Below, in pieces: positions 24,401 through 36,300 of a DNA stretch of 64,000 bases (positions are counted from its first letter, which is position 1; every line of letters begins with the position of its first letter). Source of the stretch: Gordius sp. MW1 (Eukaryota; Nematomorpha; Gordioida; Gordea; Gordiidae); the NCBI GenBank assembly GCA_964036665.1, contig OZ038527.1, forward strand, positions 21,671,901 through 21,735,900, written 5' to 3'. The notes beneath the pieces were generated by a model, which did no database searches, had not been told where the DNA came from, and worked only from the letters and a program-made list of their open reading frames with translations. The position numbers and the translations under genes are program-made.

Positions 24401-27400
24401 AGCCTCACCCATATCAGACGTGGCACCAGGATCATCACCCGAAGATGATACCTCGCAAGATCCCGATTTCGAACAGGCAAGCTATTAAAAAAAAATACTT
24501 TTTTCTCTCAGTGAAAATCAACTAATCTTTATTATATGTGCTTTATGAATATAACTTTAATCCATTATTGTAGTCCAATAAGGCTTATTGATTTCGGAAA
24601 GTTTTTTGAAACCCCAGCAGCATGAAACATAATTTATAGGAAAATCAATTATATTGCTTGCTCGCTCCATGATCACTTTAAAATATAGGTGACATTTTTT
24701 TGTGTTTTAGCATAAGAATTTGCTCGTTTTTAAACTTGAACGAATAAATTTCGTGTTTTTTTGAAATAAAAATGGAGATAAATCGTCGAGAATGCAAATA
24801 CTAGTTTGAAGGGGAAATAAAGGTGCTTAGTAAGCGACTATTAATACCTGAGTTTGAAGTCGTTATTAATATCCTCTTTTGACTCTTTTGCAAGGCTTTT
24901 TTAAAACTCCTATAATTTATGTTACATCTTCACTTTTTTTAAAGTTAAAGAAATGAAATTAATTCATTAAATGGGGCTGGTAGCGATTATCTATTTACCA
25001 TATTTTTTCTCCCAGTGCAAATTTGGCTTGACTTAAGTCTATTAATTGCTATGCAATTTATGGTTAATTTAAAAACTTTATGTTCATTGATCAAGATTTT
25101 AGCATTTTTTTAAGATTAATATATGGTATTAGCTATCCTCGTAGGTTTCTGTAAAATTTGTGTTCGAAACATGGCGTGCAAATTTGTTATCTGAGACTGC
25201 TAAAAATATTTTCGGTAATCTTAACCATTATTTTATGTTTTTTTATTTTTACTTTATAATGTAGCCTGCGAAAGCGATGAAATTGGAGCTTAAACCTCAA
25301 AAATCTAAATCATCCACTATGGTATGTTAAAGATTTTTAACTAACCTATTTATATATTAAATTAAAATCATTAAAAGCTAATATTTTTTATGAATATGTC
25401 GAAGATGATTTACTTGGCCTGATTAATATATTTAAAGGAAATACATTAAAGAGTTATGATTTCTTTAATTTTTCTTCAAACAAAAAATATTTATACTACT
25501 AGAATTAGTAGTAAAAGTTTGATGAAAAATTAATTTAAGATACATTAGTACAAACAACTAGTATGCGCACGATTGAAACCAAATCCCTTTTATAATGGCA
25601 TGATGCCTATAATCTCTCTAGTTATCTTGAAGCCTACCCTTTTTTGTCCATTAGTCTCAAATTGTCATAATGATTGAGCCATTATTTCATTTCAGCCCTA
25701 TTTATCGATTAATGCTTCAACTAAGCTGAATTAAAAAGAAGGGGGCATCTGCCCCTTACAGATATTTCAAAAAGTTAAAAAATTTAGAAATAGCAACATT
25801 TGTCCATCCCTACACTATTCATTACCACTCTTTGTACACGCCTTTTATCCAAATCCAGGTAACGTTTAATGAAATATTGAGAATTAAATTCGGACGTTTG
25901 TACAAAAATTGACATTTTTAAATCACAAAAATCTTAATTTAGCCGCATCAAGAAGAAGAGGGATCGGGATTTCAAGCCCGGCGGGGCAAAGGGTATTACG
26001 TGACGCGTAAGAGAAAACAAAGACTAGAACAGGGAGCAGAGGGAGCCGCTGGTGGACCGCTCGCCTCCGAAGTGGCCATTCAATGCCACGGTCCTAAATG
26101 CGTTAGGTCTTCTCGCGCCGGCTCTAAATACTGTTCTGACGATTGCGGACTCAAACTGGCCACCAAGTATGTAATTTATTATACCACTGCGTGCGAATAA
26201 TTGGAAAAACTCATTTGTTTTTTTTGGGGGGGGGGATTAGTTTTATTGAAATATTGCTGGCAGAAATTGACGAAAATAGGGGTTGGTATAGGCTTTGTCT
26301 TTGAACGAGAGCTCGCGGGTTCGAATCCCGCTTTCGGCACTTTTCAAAAGATTTAAAATATATCACATCGTCAACACGGCTGTTAGGCCTGGATAGCCGG
26401 GCATCACCCTCATCCAAATATCTAAAGAAGTTGACCATCTTAGCGTGACAAACAGCCATTGGATTAATAGTCTGGTAGAGTCATGCCATTTTGAGAATTG
26501 ATATTAATCTTTACTTATGTTAGGCAAGCATCTTTTAAGCTTTTTTTTAAATTTGATTCTGCTTGGCAACGTTAGAATGAATAAATTTGTCCTAACCTAG
26601 GGGATCGGAACAATGATTGTTTTCATTTAACTCTAAGTGGATTCACTAAATGAAAAAAATACAAAAATTTGTGTAATTAGATGGGGTAAAGGGACATTTG
26701 TATTTATAATGTGGAATCTATATACCCCAAAAAGTAAATTTGATCAAAGTATTATTTTTTAGACAGTGAGAAGTAATAATAATCGGTGGCCCGTCAACTT
26801 GCCGAAAACCATCTTGCCGAATTGAAAGTCCCAATGTTAAAAAATGTCCCCCAATTAGAAAATGTCCCCCAACAAAAAGCATATTAATCTTTCAATTTCA
26901 GATTAAAGTTATAAATTAGGTATTTTTTATAATAAAATTGATAATTATTATAAAAGGTACTCAATTTAGGGCCTTTGTTATGATAATGGGGAAATAATCG
27001 TTAATGTCCCAGGTTGAATTCGGCAAGATTGTTTTCGGCGAGTTGATAAGGCACCATGATAATCATAATGTATCCTCAGAATTAATCACTAACTATTCGA
27101 ATGATGCTAATCCATACGCAAATTTGATGTTGTATTATTGTCATATATGTGAATATATGAAGGACGAATGTTTAATAAATTACATCCTTTATATAAATAT
27201 TGATTTGATATTATTGCTATAATTACATAATTAAATATTGTAAACCAAAACCGAGTTGGTAAAATCCTATGTTTTAGTTATATTTTAATTCCTTTGTATA
27301 GTATTTAAGTCCCTCGCCAGCCCCTCTTTACGATTAATTAATAAAGATATTTATATTATCCTCGGTTTATTATTATCATATTATTATCATTATTAACATA

Positions 27401-30400
27401 GTTTCATCTTAATATATTTTATCATTTCATTTCGAGTAATTATTTTATTATTGCCAAATTTAACAAATTGTTTAATTTAAATTAAACAATTATGCTAGGC
27501 GAATTTTCGAATTTTTGCCGATGCGTATCCAGCAATGGCAAAACAATCCCTCAATTACCGATCTCAAAAACAAAGCTCAATGGGAACGGGTTCGGGTTAA
27601 ACAGCTCGAATCGCAACGGAAATTGGAAGAACTTAAAGAGAAGAAAGACCAATTAGAAACCTTGATTAGGAAGGCAAAGTCATTTGCTATAGACCCAGAG
27701 CAAGACGTAGGCATTATACGATTTTTTCCTCTTTTTTCCCGAGATTTTTGGGGTCTATATGACCCCACTTAAGGTTCGCACGATGGTGTTAAATACCATT
27801 GAGACCGCGTTTTTTGTTAACAGTAAATTTTTCATCCTTAGGGGTGTGGTATAAAAATTCTTCTTTCATGTATTTGGTCCCACAGTTGTGGTGTTTGTTT
27901 TGACGAGTTTCTTCCATCTTGATCGGGTTAGTGTCATGTCTTGATTAATCTTCTTATTTTTCATAACTTTGGCGACTTGCCCTTTCCACGTGGCACGAGG
28001 TCGTCCTCTTCCTCTCTTCCCCGGTACCCCCATGTCCAGTACTTTTCGATTTATATCATTCATTTTCCTTCTTATATACGCCCATACCACCTTAGCTGAT
28101 TTTTAATAAATTGTTAAAGTTTGAATGTTAAAAATTGTTTTTAGTATTTTGCTTCTCAATATTAATAGAGAAATGAAGGGGTTTGTATAGGTAAAATGAT
28201 AAGTATTTGTCATTGCAAGGGCAGTGGTCGTTTTTTCTTATTCCTTTTACAAATCCTAACCTTATTAGCTGTTGTCATATTTTATTTCATAGATAATTGA
28301 AGGATTTTAAAGCATTTTTCTACTGGCGTTTTAGTCATTAAAGTTCAACTTTTAAAGGTTTTTTGTAATAACCTTCTTGTAAGTGTTCAGACACCACAAT
28401 AAGTTTGAGACCCACAGTAATGTTCCTTCTATCCCACAAAGATGTTCAATTCCACTTAATTTATTTTATGATTATCGTATTTCAAATTATTTATGATGAA
28501 TCGTACAAAAACGCGGATTATATCAATAACTATTAATAATAACAATAACTCGAGTTTTAAAAATACATATTTTTTATGGACGATGATTAACACACAGGAG
28601 GAGGAGGTGGATGAATTTGCAATTGTAAAATAAAACTTCTTATTATCAGATCAGCATATTGAATATATTATATTAAGTTTATACCTTATTGTAGGGAACG
28701 CAATTTTTCGACTTAGTAGATACAACTTTTAAGCAAAACTTAAATTTAAGTGGTTGTTTGTGTTTATCTATAGGCTTTAGAATCGGAGGTTGAAGATATA
28801 GACGCGAGCATATTTTGTGTTACTTGTGGCCATCCCATACACCCAAAAACCGCCGCCCGTCACATGGATAAATGCTTCGCCAAGGTTAATTCCTAAAGTC
28901 TTCTATTCTTTATATAACTTCTTAATTTTGCTTTGAAATTATTTGGCTAAAAAACGGAGATTTTAAAATATATATATCCAGGTTAGAAAATGTTTTATCT
29001 ACATTTAATCGCTTAATGTTTAAAATTTATCTACAAACATATGATTATTAATATCCATCCTTCACAACATAAATTTTGTTAGCTATTTAATATTCCTTAG
29101 GCGTCAATCTTCATCCTTAGTAAATTGTTCTTAATTAAGCTATGTGTAAAGACTCTCCTTCAAGAAAATCTACTTTGTTACGACTTGTCCCTGATTTATC
29201 AGATTAGAGTTTTGTATAGCTTTACTTAATTTATAGGTTCCCTAATTATTATATATCTAAAATTTATATATCAAATTGCGGATTTTTAATTATTTTGCTA
29301 CAAATAAGGCGAAATCACAATTTTAAGTGTTTCACCTTGGTTGTAATGAATTTGATTAAATAATTTTGTAAAGCTGCATAAAACTTTTTCAAATGGAGTA
29401 GATTTGTTAAGGACTGTAATTTAAATAGCTTAATTTATTAATGCCCTAGTTTCATATAATATAGTAGCTAGTACCTCTTATGCAATACGATAATTTTCTT
29501 TCAATCGTCTAATGGTTGATTAAATTTTGATAAAGTTTTTTTTATTAAAAAACCTTGAATTTACTATAAGCGAGAGATGAGATAATAGAGGTTACTAGTG
29601 TTGTAAACACGGCTTAATTTTGTTTGGTCGACATTTGGTATAGTCGACTAAACATAAACAAACCAAAGATTTTTTTGGTCTGTTTTTCTTAGTCGACCTC
29701 TAGACTTAGTCGAAAACAGCCTAGAGTCATCCGTTGGTCTCAGTTGAACCAAAAGTCGACCAAACAAAACCCACCCGTTTTTACAACTTTTGTTGTCACT
29801 TTATAAATATTAAAAACTGCAGATCACATTGTAATTTAATTTTGAATTTGTAGCGGTTCATACATATATTGTAATGTAAACAAAATATGTAAGTTATTCG
29901 TCGTATTTATTTATTTATTGATTTATTTATTTTTGCGCGTGTTTTTTAGTTCGAAAGTCAAACTTCGTACGGCTCCGTTTACCAAACTAATGTGGGAATG
30001 GATCTATTCTGTGATACCTACAACGCCGATTCTCAAACCTATTGCAAAAGGCTCAAAGTCTTGTGTCCAGAACACACGAAGGAGCCCAAGGTTAAAAATT
30101 ATACAATTAATTTTGCTTAGTTTTTCGTGTAAGAATAGTGCTCGCTTTTGATAACACGGTCGCGTTTTCTAATCATTTGATCTATTATTAAATCGCGTTT
30201 TTTGTAAAGTTGACCTTAAATAATATATGATTGGCATTAGCAACCACACCTGTACTTATTAATATTCTTGCGTTGGTACCCGTGAATTTATAGGAAAATT
30301 TTTAGATAGGAGACAATATTGAATTGTAATAATTTACAATAGTCATACAATTTTAATAATTGATACACTTGTACATTTAATTAGAACTATGTTATTAAAG

Positions 30401-31885
30401 CACCCCTATAATAGTCAATTTCATTGATCATGATTTCATTAAATTATTTTAAAATGGTCTTTTTTTAATAACGAGCACTTTTTATTAATTTAAAAACGTT
30501 CATAGCTAATCAAACTAGACTTCTCTAATCATGTGGTCTTGCATGAGAAACGTAGCAGGAGGCTTTGGGTGCAACTAAATTATTTAACTTACAGTGCCCA
30601 TGTGCTATTTACTTCAATATTACTTTTGCAAACCTAGAATTTAATGATAATTGCTTTAAAAGTTGAATTTTAAAAATATATAAATTTTTGCCCTTAGGTG
30701 GATGAAAATGAAGTTTGCGGATTTCCCCTGGTTAAGAATGTATTCGAAGAAACTGGCCACTTTTGTCGCGTATCTAAGAAGAAATGCATGAAACATTACT
30801 CATGGGATAAGCTTAGGAGGGCAGAAATTGACATGGAGAAAGTTAGGCAGGTAATAAATTAACCTTATTTACTTTAGTGGTGTGATTTGGTTGATTTTAT
30901 GATATTAATTATTTTTATTTAATTGTACTCTAAATAACTAAGATAATATTTAATTTTGCCAGAGTTTTTTCTAAAAGCGGTGTCATATTCTTTGTTTATA
31001 TTAAGTCTAAGGAATCTATTTTAAGTGCGTTAATATCCTTAACAAATTGATAGAATTTACACCTTTTTACTTTGTTTTTCGGCTGGATTAAATTTGTTCT
31101 TTTTAAACAAGATTGTTTTAAAAACCTTTGACTAAGAACATCTCACTCCTAAATTTATCTGACCTGATTTGTTGAATTAATAAATATCCACATATTTTTT
31201 GAACTAATATGGAACCTTAGACTTATAGACTGCTCATCTCTTATATATTCACGCACCAAAAACGACCGCCATTTTGATAAGTGAAGTAGAGTTTGTATAG
31301 CGATGGATTGTATTGGACAATAATCATTGATCTTATAACATGAAACAACCCATTTTAATCATTATAGCGATTTTAAAAAATTCATCAAACCGTATAAATT
31401 GGCCCGAAATTCGTGTTTCACTTTTCAAAATGGATGCCAAAATGTGGAACACTTTTTAAAAGGGAATGAGCAGTCTATTAGTCTACGTATGGAACACATT
31501 AAATTTTTTAATGTTTTAAAATGGTACTAACCACATTTTTATATTAAACGGGCAGCTCCTGATTTTGGATGATTTATTCGAGGAAGAAAGGCAAATCCGA
31601 ACCACGCTTTCCAATAGGGCCGGTGTTTTGGGCTTAATATTGCATCAAACCATATCCCACCACAATCCAAATTACTTACCTCCAGCTTATATGTCCGGTG
31701 GGGTCAATTTGACTCCATCCAATCCCCCTCCCCGTGGTGATAGTTACTCTAGTCAAAAGGCCCCAAATCCACAATCCAATCACGTGGCCGCACAAAGGTC
31801 TTATTCCTTCAATGACGAATACAAGAAATCTCTACTTCAAAGGGGGCAAAACATACCCCGAGATAATTTTGTCACCAAATTTTAA
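21444..31885 (+). CDS. cxxc1: CXXC finger protein 1 (CFP1), subunit of the SET1 H3K4 methyltransferase complex
   Basis: CFP1 binds unmethylated CpG through its CXXC finger and H3K4me3 through its PHD finger, bringing the SET1 complex to promoters. Exons: 21444-21535, 21569-21669, 21837-21961, 22367-22450, 22503-22571, 22701-22797, 23306-23516, 24356-24476, 25265-25321, 25943-26166, 27499-27706, 28774-28884, 29950-30090, 30698-30850, 31556-31885, totalling 708 codons with the stop. The PHD finger spans residues 18-64 (YCICR...WFHGDC...YCDAC). The CXXC domain has all eight cysteines (C115, 118, 121, 127, 130, 133, 149, 154) and KYGG at 138-141. A lysine-rich stretch (65-106) and an acidic, Ser-rich linker follow, then the CFP1 C-terminal domain with 'KYCSDDCGLKLATK', 'RIQQWQ', a coiled coil, 'FCVTCGHPIHP', 'CPEH' and 'NRAGVLGLILHQT'. 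A stop codon just precedes the ATG. Exons 7-8 are least certain. Introns range from 33 nt to about 1.8 kb and several hold MITEs. Confidence 0.95.
24114..24286. mobile_element. TA-flanked MITE copy 3 (CXXC1 intron)
   Basis: A 173-bp element from GTGGTGTGAAACGGCCTGG to GCCGTTTTTACAACAC with TA on both sides. It lies just upstream of CXXC1 exon 8 and carries the family segments GGTCGACC and CCAAACAAAACCCA. Confidence 0.75.
26269..26339 (+). tRNA. tRNA-like sequence (pseudo-tRNA, possibly Gln-TTG derived)
   Basis: The 3' half is tRNA-like: a perfect T-arm GCGGG-TTCGAAT-CCCGC followed by TTTCGGC, which pairs with GACGAAA at 26269-26275 in 6 of 7 positions. The span is 71 nt, the right size. The loop CTTTGAA would give anticodon TTG. 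However, the anticodon stem pairs poorly and no D-stem forms, so it is more likely a tRNA pseudogene or SINE head than a working tRNA. It lies in the intron before CXXC1 exon 11. Confidence 0.38.
26785..27055. mobile_element. MITE with GGTGGCCCGTCAACTTGCCG ends, copy 1
   Basis: Ends GGTGGCCCGTCAACTTGCCG and GGCGAGTTGATAAGGCACC are inverted, and a second copy in the opposite orientation lies at 45027-45292. Internal features shared by both are GGGGGACATTTTCTAATTGG-type blocks. Flanks do not show a clean target duplication, so the superfamily is open. Confidence 0.7.
27868..28095 (-). pseudogene. LINE C-terminal fragment in CXXC1 intron
   Basis: The minus strand reads 'VPGKRGRGRPRATW' followed by a K/R-rich tail and 'RSRWKKLV', the typical C-terminal tail of RTE-like LINE polyproteins. 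There is no reverse-transcriptase core beside it, so it is a 5'-truncated remnant inserted in the intron between CXXC1 exons 11 and 12, antisense to the gene. Confidence 0.72.
29598..29788. mobile_element. TA-flanked MITE copy 4 (CXXC1 intron)
   Basis: Starts GTGTTGTAAACACGGC after a TA and ends CCACCCGTTTTTACAAC. The last bases and the right TA are lost or mutated. About 190 bp, same family as the copies at 8231, 10179, 24114 and 47641. Confidence 0.7.
31216..31487. mobile_element. hAT-like MITE, TAGACTGCTCAT family, short form
   Basis: Ends CTTAGACTTATAGACTGCTC and GAGCAGTCTATTAGTCTACG are inverted copies. TATGGAAC occurs immediately outside both ends (31208-31215, 31488-31495), a perfect 8-bp target duplication. 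At 272 bp this is the shortest of three family members here. It sits in the last intron of CXXC1, about 70 bp before the terminal exon. Confidence 0.9.
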
Positions 31886-33323
31886 AACGAATTTATAACG
31901 TAGATCTTTATTTTTTCCCACAATTAAATCTCGTTCATAATGGGTCGTTAAACGATGTAAAGCTTATTTTTCAAAAAACACCATAAGGCATTGAGCTTGT
32001 ATATCCATGGGCGTAGCCAAGCTGGGGGGAGGGGCAGGGAGGGAGGCTGCCTCCCTCTAAATCGAAAAAAATTGCAGAATTTATTAGAATTATAGCAAAA
32101 AATGATCGTTTTCCTCCCTAAATCATTAATGCCCCCCCCCTCTAATAATAATTCTGGCTACGCCCATGTGTATATGAATTTATGATTTAAAAATAGTTAG
32201 AAAGATATTTCTATTGCGTGCACTTAAATCACTTAAGCATCGCACCCATTATGAACTTATTTCTATTGTGGGTAAATTTGAACATTGTCCTTTTATAAAA
32301 TCCGCCCCGAACCCACACAAAATAGTTCACCAGGACCATGTGGAAATTTGTTTATTATATAAAGCCTCGGATATACTTAGATTTTAATATTTATTGCTGG
32401 AGAGCTGGGGCTTTACACGGCTCAAAATCATTATTTACCGATTGATAAAAATATGTATTTTTATAATATTTTTATTGGTTATTCATAATCGTATGTTAAA
32501 TATATTAAAAATATTAAATTCTCTATTGTAGCATGAGTATTAGGTTCCTAGAAAAGTTGAAATTATTTTATAAATATCTATGCAAATTGATTCAAATATT
32601 GTTCTTAGCCCAGTTTAGAGACTTAAGCAAGTGTGCTATATGATTATCCCATTATTTAATATTAGTTATGTGTAAACATAAACCTTTTTTTACTAATTTT
32701 AACATAGTACAATCATAGAGTGGATAGACAGACTAATCATCGTCTTTACCACTAATCCGCAATTTTGAAATGTGCACAAATAAGGTGAGAACATATAGGT
32801 TATAGTAATTTTGGTTAATTAAAGTGTACGTTAATTATTTTCGTTTTAGCTTAGTAAAACACGATTGATACATATCTCAAAAGAATTGAATGATTTAAAT
32901 ATTAATTTTTTTAAAAAACTTTAGATTTGTAGAATAAAATAAATACATTAAAAAACAGTTAGTAAAATATATGGCTGATATAAACTTAATTACTATATGG
33001 CAAAACGCTATTCATTACAGCAATCTTATTATTTATCCTAGGTTTTTATAAAATTTTATATAGTTCTGTGGATTCAAACGAATTAAAACAACTATATGAA
33101 TGATTTTAATTTGGCCAACATAATTATTGAAGATTAAATCTTTACATTTATTTAAAACATATAAATACCGAGGCATTGTATATTAAAAACGCTACAAGTG
33201 TTGATGAGTCTTTAAAACTTCGTTCTTATATTATAATTTTGAGCAAATTTTCGTTTTTTGTAGGTGTAAAAGAGGGTCGTTTCGAAACAGTGTAAACATG
33301 TGATTTTTATTAGAAGACGTTTT
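31886..33323. other. Convergent intergenic region, CXXC1 and Ig gene
   Basis: CXXC1 ends on the left and the minus-strand Ig gene on the right. Apart from the small MITE at 32006-32168 I see only AT-rich DNA. ATTAAA at 31923-31928, about 40 nt after the CXXC1 stop, is a possible poly(A) signal. Confidence 0.5.
32006..32168. mobile_element. hAT-type MITE (GCGTAGCC family)
   Basis: A 163-bp element from CATGGGCGTAGCCAAG to TGGCTACGCCCATG. Flanks TGTATATC and TGTATATG match at 7 of 8 bases. G-runs and C-runs sit just inside the ends, as in the other members. Confidence 0.8.
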
Positions 33324-36300
33324 TCAGTTATTTGTGGCTGCCGCCCTTCTTTTCATAAGAATTGCTAAAGCGCTGGGTAGAGGTCTATCAGGATGTAAAG
33401 CTGCATACCGGGTACTAGGTCTTTCCCAAGCCTCCAATCTCTTTATTTTTTGATAACTTTCATAACAAATGGGATCGGTTTGCGTTTTGGAATCGCCTAA
33501 TATACAGAATTGAAAATTCTGAAAAATTAATACACGATATCGAATTTAAGGGAATTAAAGGCATGTGAATATATGAATAAGAAAGGGCAAAGTGATGTTA
33601 TTTCTAGATTCTTTACCAAAATAAAAAACGTTTTTTTTATATTTAAAAGAAGGGGGTGGGTATTAGATACCCCTTCACTCTCTCTTCACACTTCTTCGTT
33701 TTGGTTCAGCTTAATTGTAATCACAATTGTTTGGTCGATAATTATGGGCGAATGGACAATTTTGTAAAGCGAGAGATAAAGTTAAGATCTCTTAAGAATT
33801 CAGAAGTGAATCCTTAGTCTTTTATAAATTAGCAGCCTTGGTAGTTTAAGCCACTTAAGTTCTTCGCCCAATTCAATTTAACAAAAAAAAACTCGGGCCT
33901 TCGGCCCTCGTGGGAAGGGGGAGAAGGGAAGGGAAGAGGGGAAGGGAAGGGGGGACGACTCATCTGTGCTTCGTATAAATGTATCATATTTGCTATGCAA
34001 TTTATGGGCGAGAAAGGTGGGAAGGGGCGAGAATGCCTATAGGGGGGTATTAAATGCCTAATGATTAATTAATTATTTATACAAATTTTCCATTATAGGC
34101 AAAATGTAATATAGGCAAGGGTTAGATTTAGTGTTTGCATCTAGTTGCGTATTACATTAGTTTTTATGGCCTTTAGTGATTATGGGTCTAACAAACATTA
34201 TATTATAAAACAACACAATGTTAAGAATTTGCAGAATTGTTAAGAGAAATTTTTTGTTGAATATGAACAATTTTTAATTAAAAAAATCAAAAATTTGGCC
34301 AATGGTCACTTTTTCTCTATTGGTCAGTACCAACAGATACTCTATAAGTCAATGATAGCCAAAAAAACGGAAAAAAAATTTTGATGCTCACTTTGGCCAA
34401 TGGTCATTTTTTTCCATTGGTCAGCAGCCAGCACACGGTAAAAGTGGATATAAATTCATAAGAGTAAAAAAAACGAAAAAAAAATTTTCGAATCACATTT
34501 TGGCCAATGGTCATTTTTTTCCATTGGTCAGCAGCCAAGACACGGTAAAAGTGGATATAAATTCATAATAGTCAAAAAAAACGAAAAAAAGTTTTTGAAT
34601 CACATTTTGGCCAATGGTCATTTTATTCCATTGGTCAGCAGCCAGCGGACGGCCAAAAAGTCATAATAGCAATGGTAGGAACAGGAACAATCATAATAGT
34701 CAAAAAAAACGAAAAAAATAATTTCGATTCACATTTTGGCCAATGGTCATTTTTTCCATCGGTCAGGAGCCAGCGGACGGCCAAAAAGTCATAATAGCAA
34801 TGGTAGTAACAGGAACAATCATAATAGTCAAAAAAAACGAAAAAATAAACTCGGATTCACATTTTGGCCAATGGTCATTTTTTTCATTGGTCAGCAGCCA
34901 AAGGACGGCCAAAAAGTCTTATTATCAATGATAGTAACAAGAACAATCATAAGAGTCAAAAAAACTCCGGGATTCTAACCCAAAAACTAGTTAAATTGCA
35001 TAGCAATTAAAAGTAAACAACTTTTATTTATGTTTATTATATAACATTGGTCAGCAGCCAGCGGACGGCCAAAAAGTCATAATAGCAATGGTAGAAACAG
35101 GAACAATCATAATAATCAAAAAAAAACGAAAAAAATAATTTCGATTCACATTTTGGCCAATGGTCATTTTATTCATTGGTCAGCAGCCAGCGGACGGCCA
35201 AAAATTCTTATTATCAATGATAATAACAAGAACAATCATAAGAGTCAAAAAAACTCCGGGATTCTAACCCCAAAACTAGTTAAATTGCATAGCAATTAAA
35301 AAGTAAACAACTTTTATTTATGTTTATTATATAACTAGTTAAATTGCATAGCATTAAAAGTAAACAACTTTTATTTATGTTTATTATATAATAGATAATT
35401 TAACAAATCTTATATATAACACACCGAGGGAGATAGAGATGAGGGGTGGGGGACCTCTTATGTATTAATTTAAAAAATAACACAGCGAGGGAGATAGAGA
35501 TGAGGGGTGGGGCACCTCTTTCTCATGCATTAATTTAAAAAAGCGATAACCTAATATACCCAATAGATAGGGAGGATACAACGGACGGACGGACACCAAA
35601 AAACGAGCCCATAAATTGCATAGCAATTAATATTTTATGTTTATCTCTGTTGAAGTCTAATCTAAAAACATTAAAATGGGTTTAGGTTTTAAGTACTTAT
35701 TAATTAGAGTTCAGCAAAGCTATTCTTTAGTGCTAAAAAAGTGTTAACTTTATAAAAAATCCTTTAAAAATTAATTGAATTATCCCTGTAATCATGTTGT
35801 TAACCCCGTCCTGTATTTATACAAAATTACAAATTGGAGCGGAACAGTCCAAGGTATGCAGTATTGAATTTTATTTTAGTGTATACTAACTTAACCGATA
35901 TAAAATCTTTCTTTATATAATTAAAATATACCAATTAATTACTTCCACGGATCATTGCCATGTGAAGTTAGGGTATTTTAAAATTTTTATTTCGCGAATG
36001 TAAAATGAATTAAATTTTTAATGAAATTGGCTAAGACATAATTATTTTTTTCAAGTGGGATGCCTTTAATTTACGTGCAAATACATAAAAGAAGAATTTT
36101 GTATTTAAAAATATTTTATTATCAAATCTGTTGTAATACTACCATGGGCCTGCCAAAATATTATAAGATAAAACTAAGACAATAATAGTAAGTTTAATAT
36201 ATAAAAATGATGTGAACATAATTACCCAAAACATCTAATTGACATTGTTGACTGTTGAGTAAGAATTTTTCGTCTAAATTTTGGGCATAAATATTGACCT

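Noticed and set aside
26211..26459. Minus-strand frame with 'KRDSNPRALVQ'
   Set aside because: This peptide is the familiar antisense translation of a tRNA-like T-arm region, not a protein.
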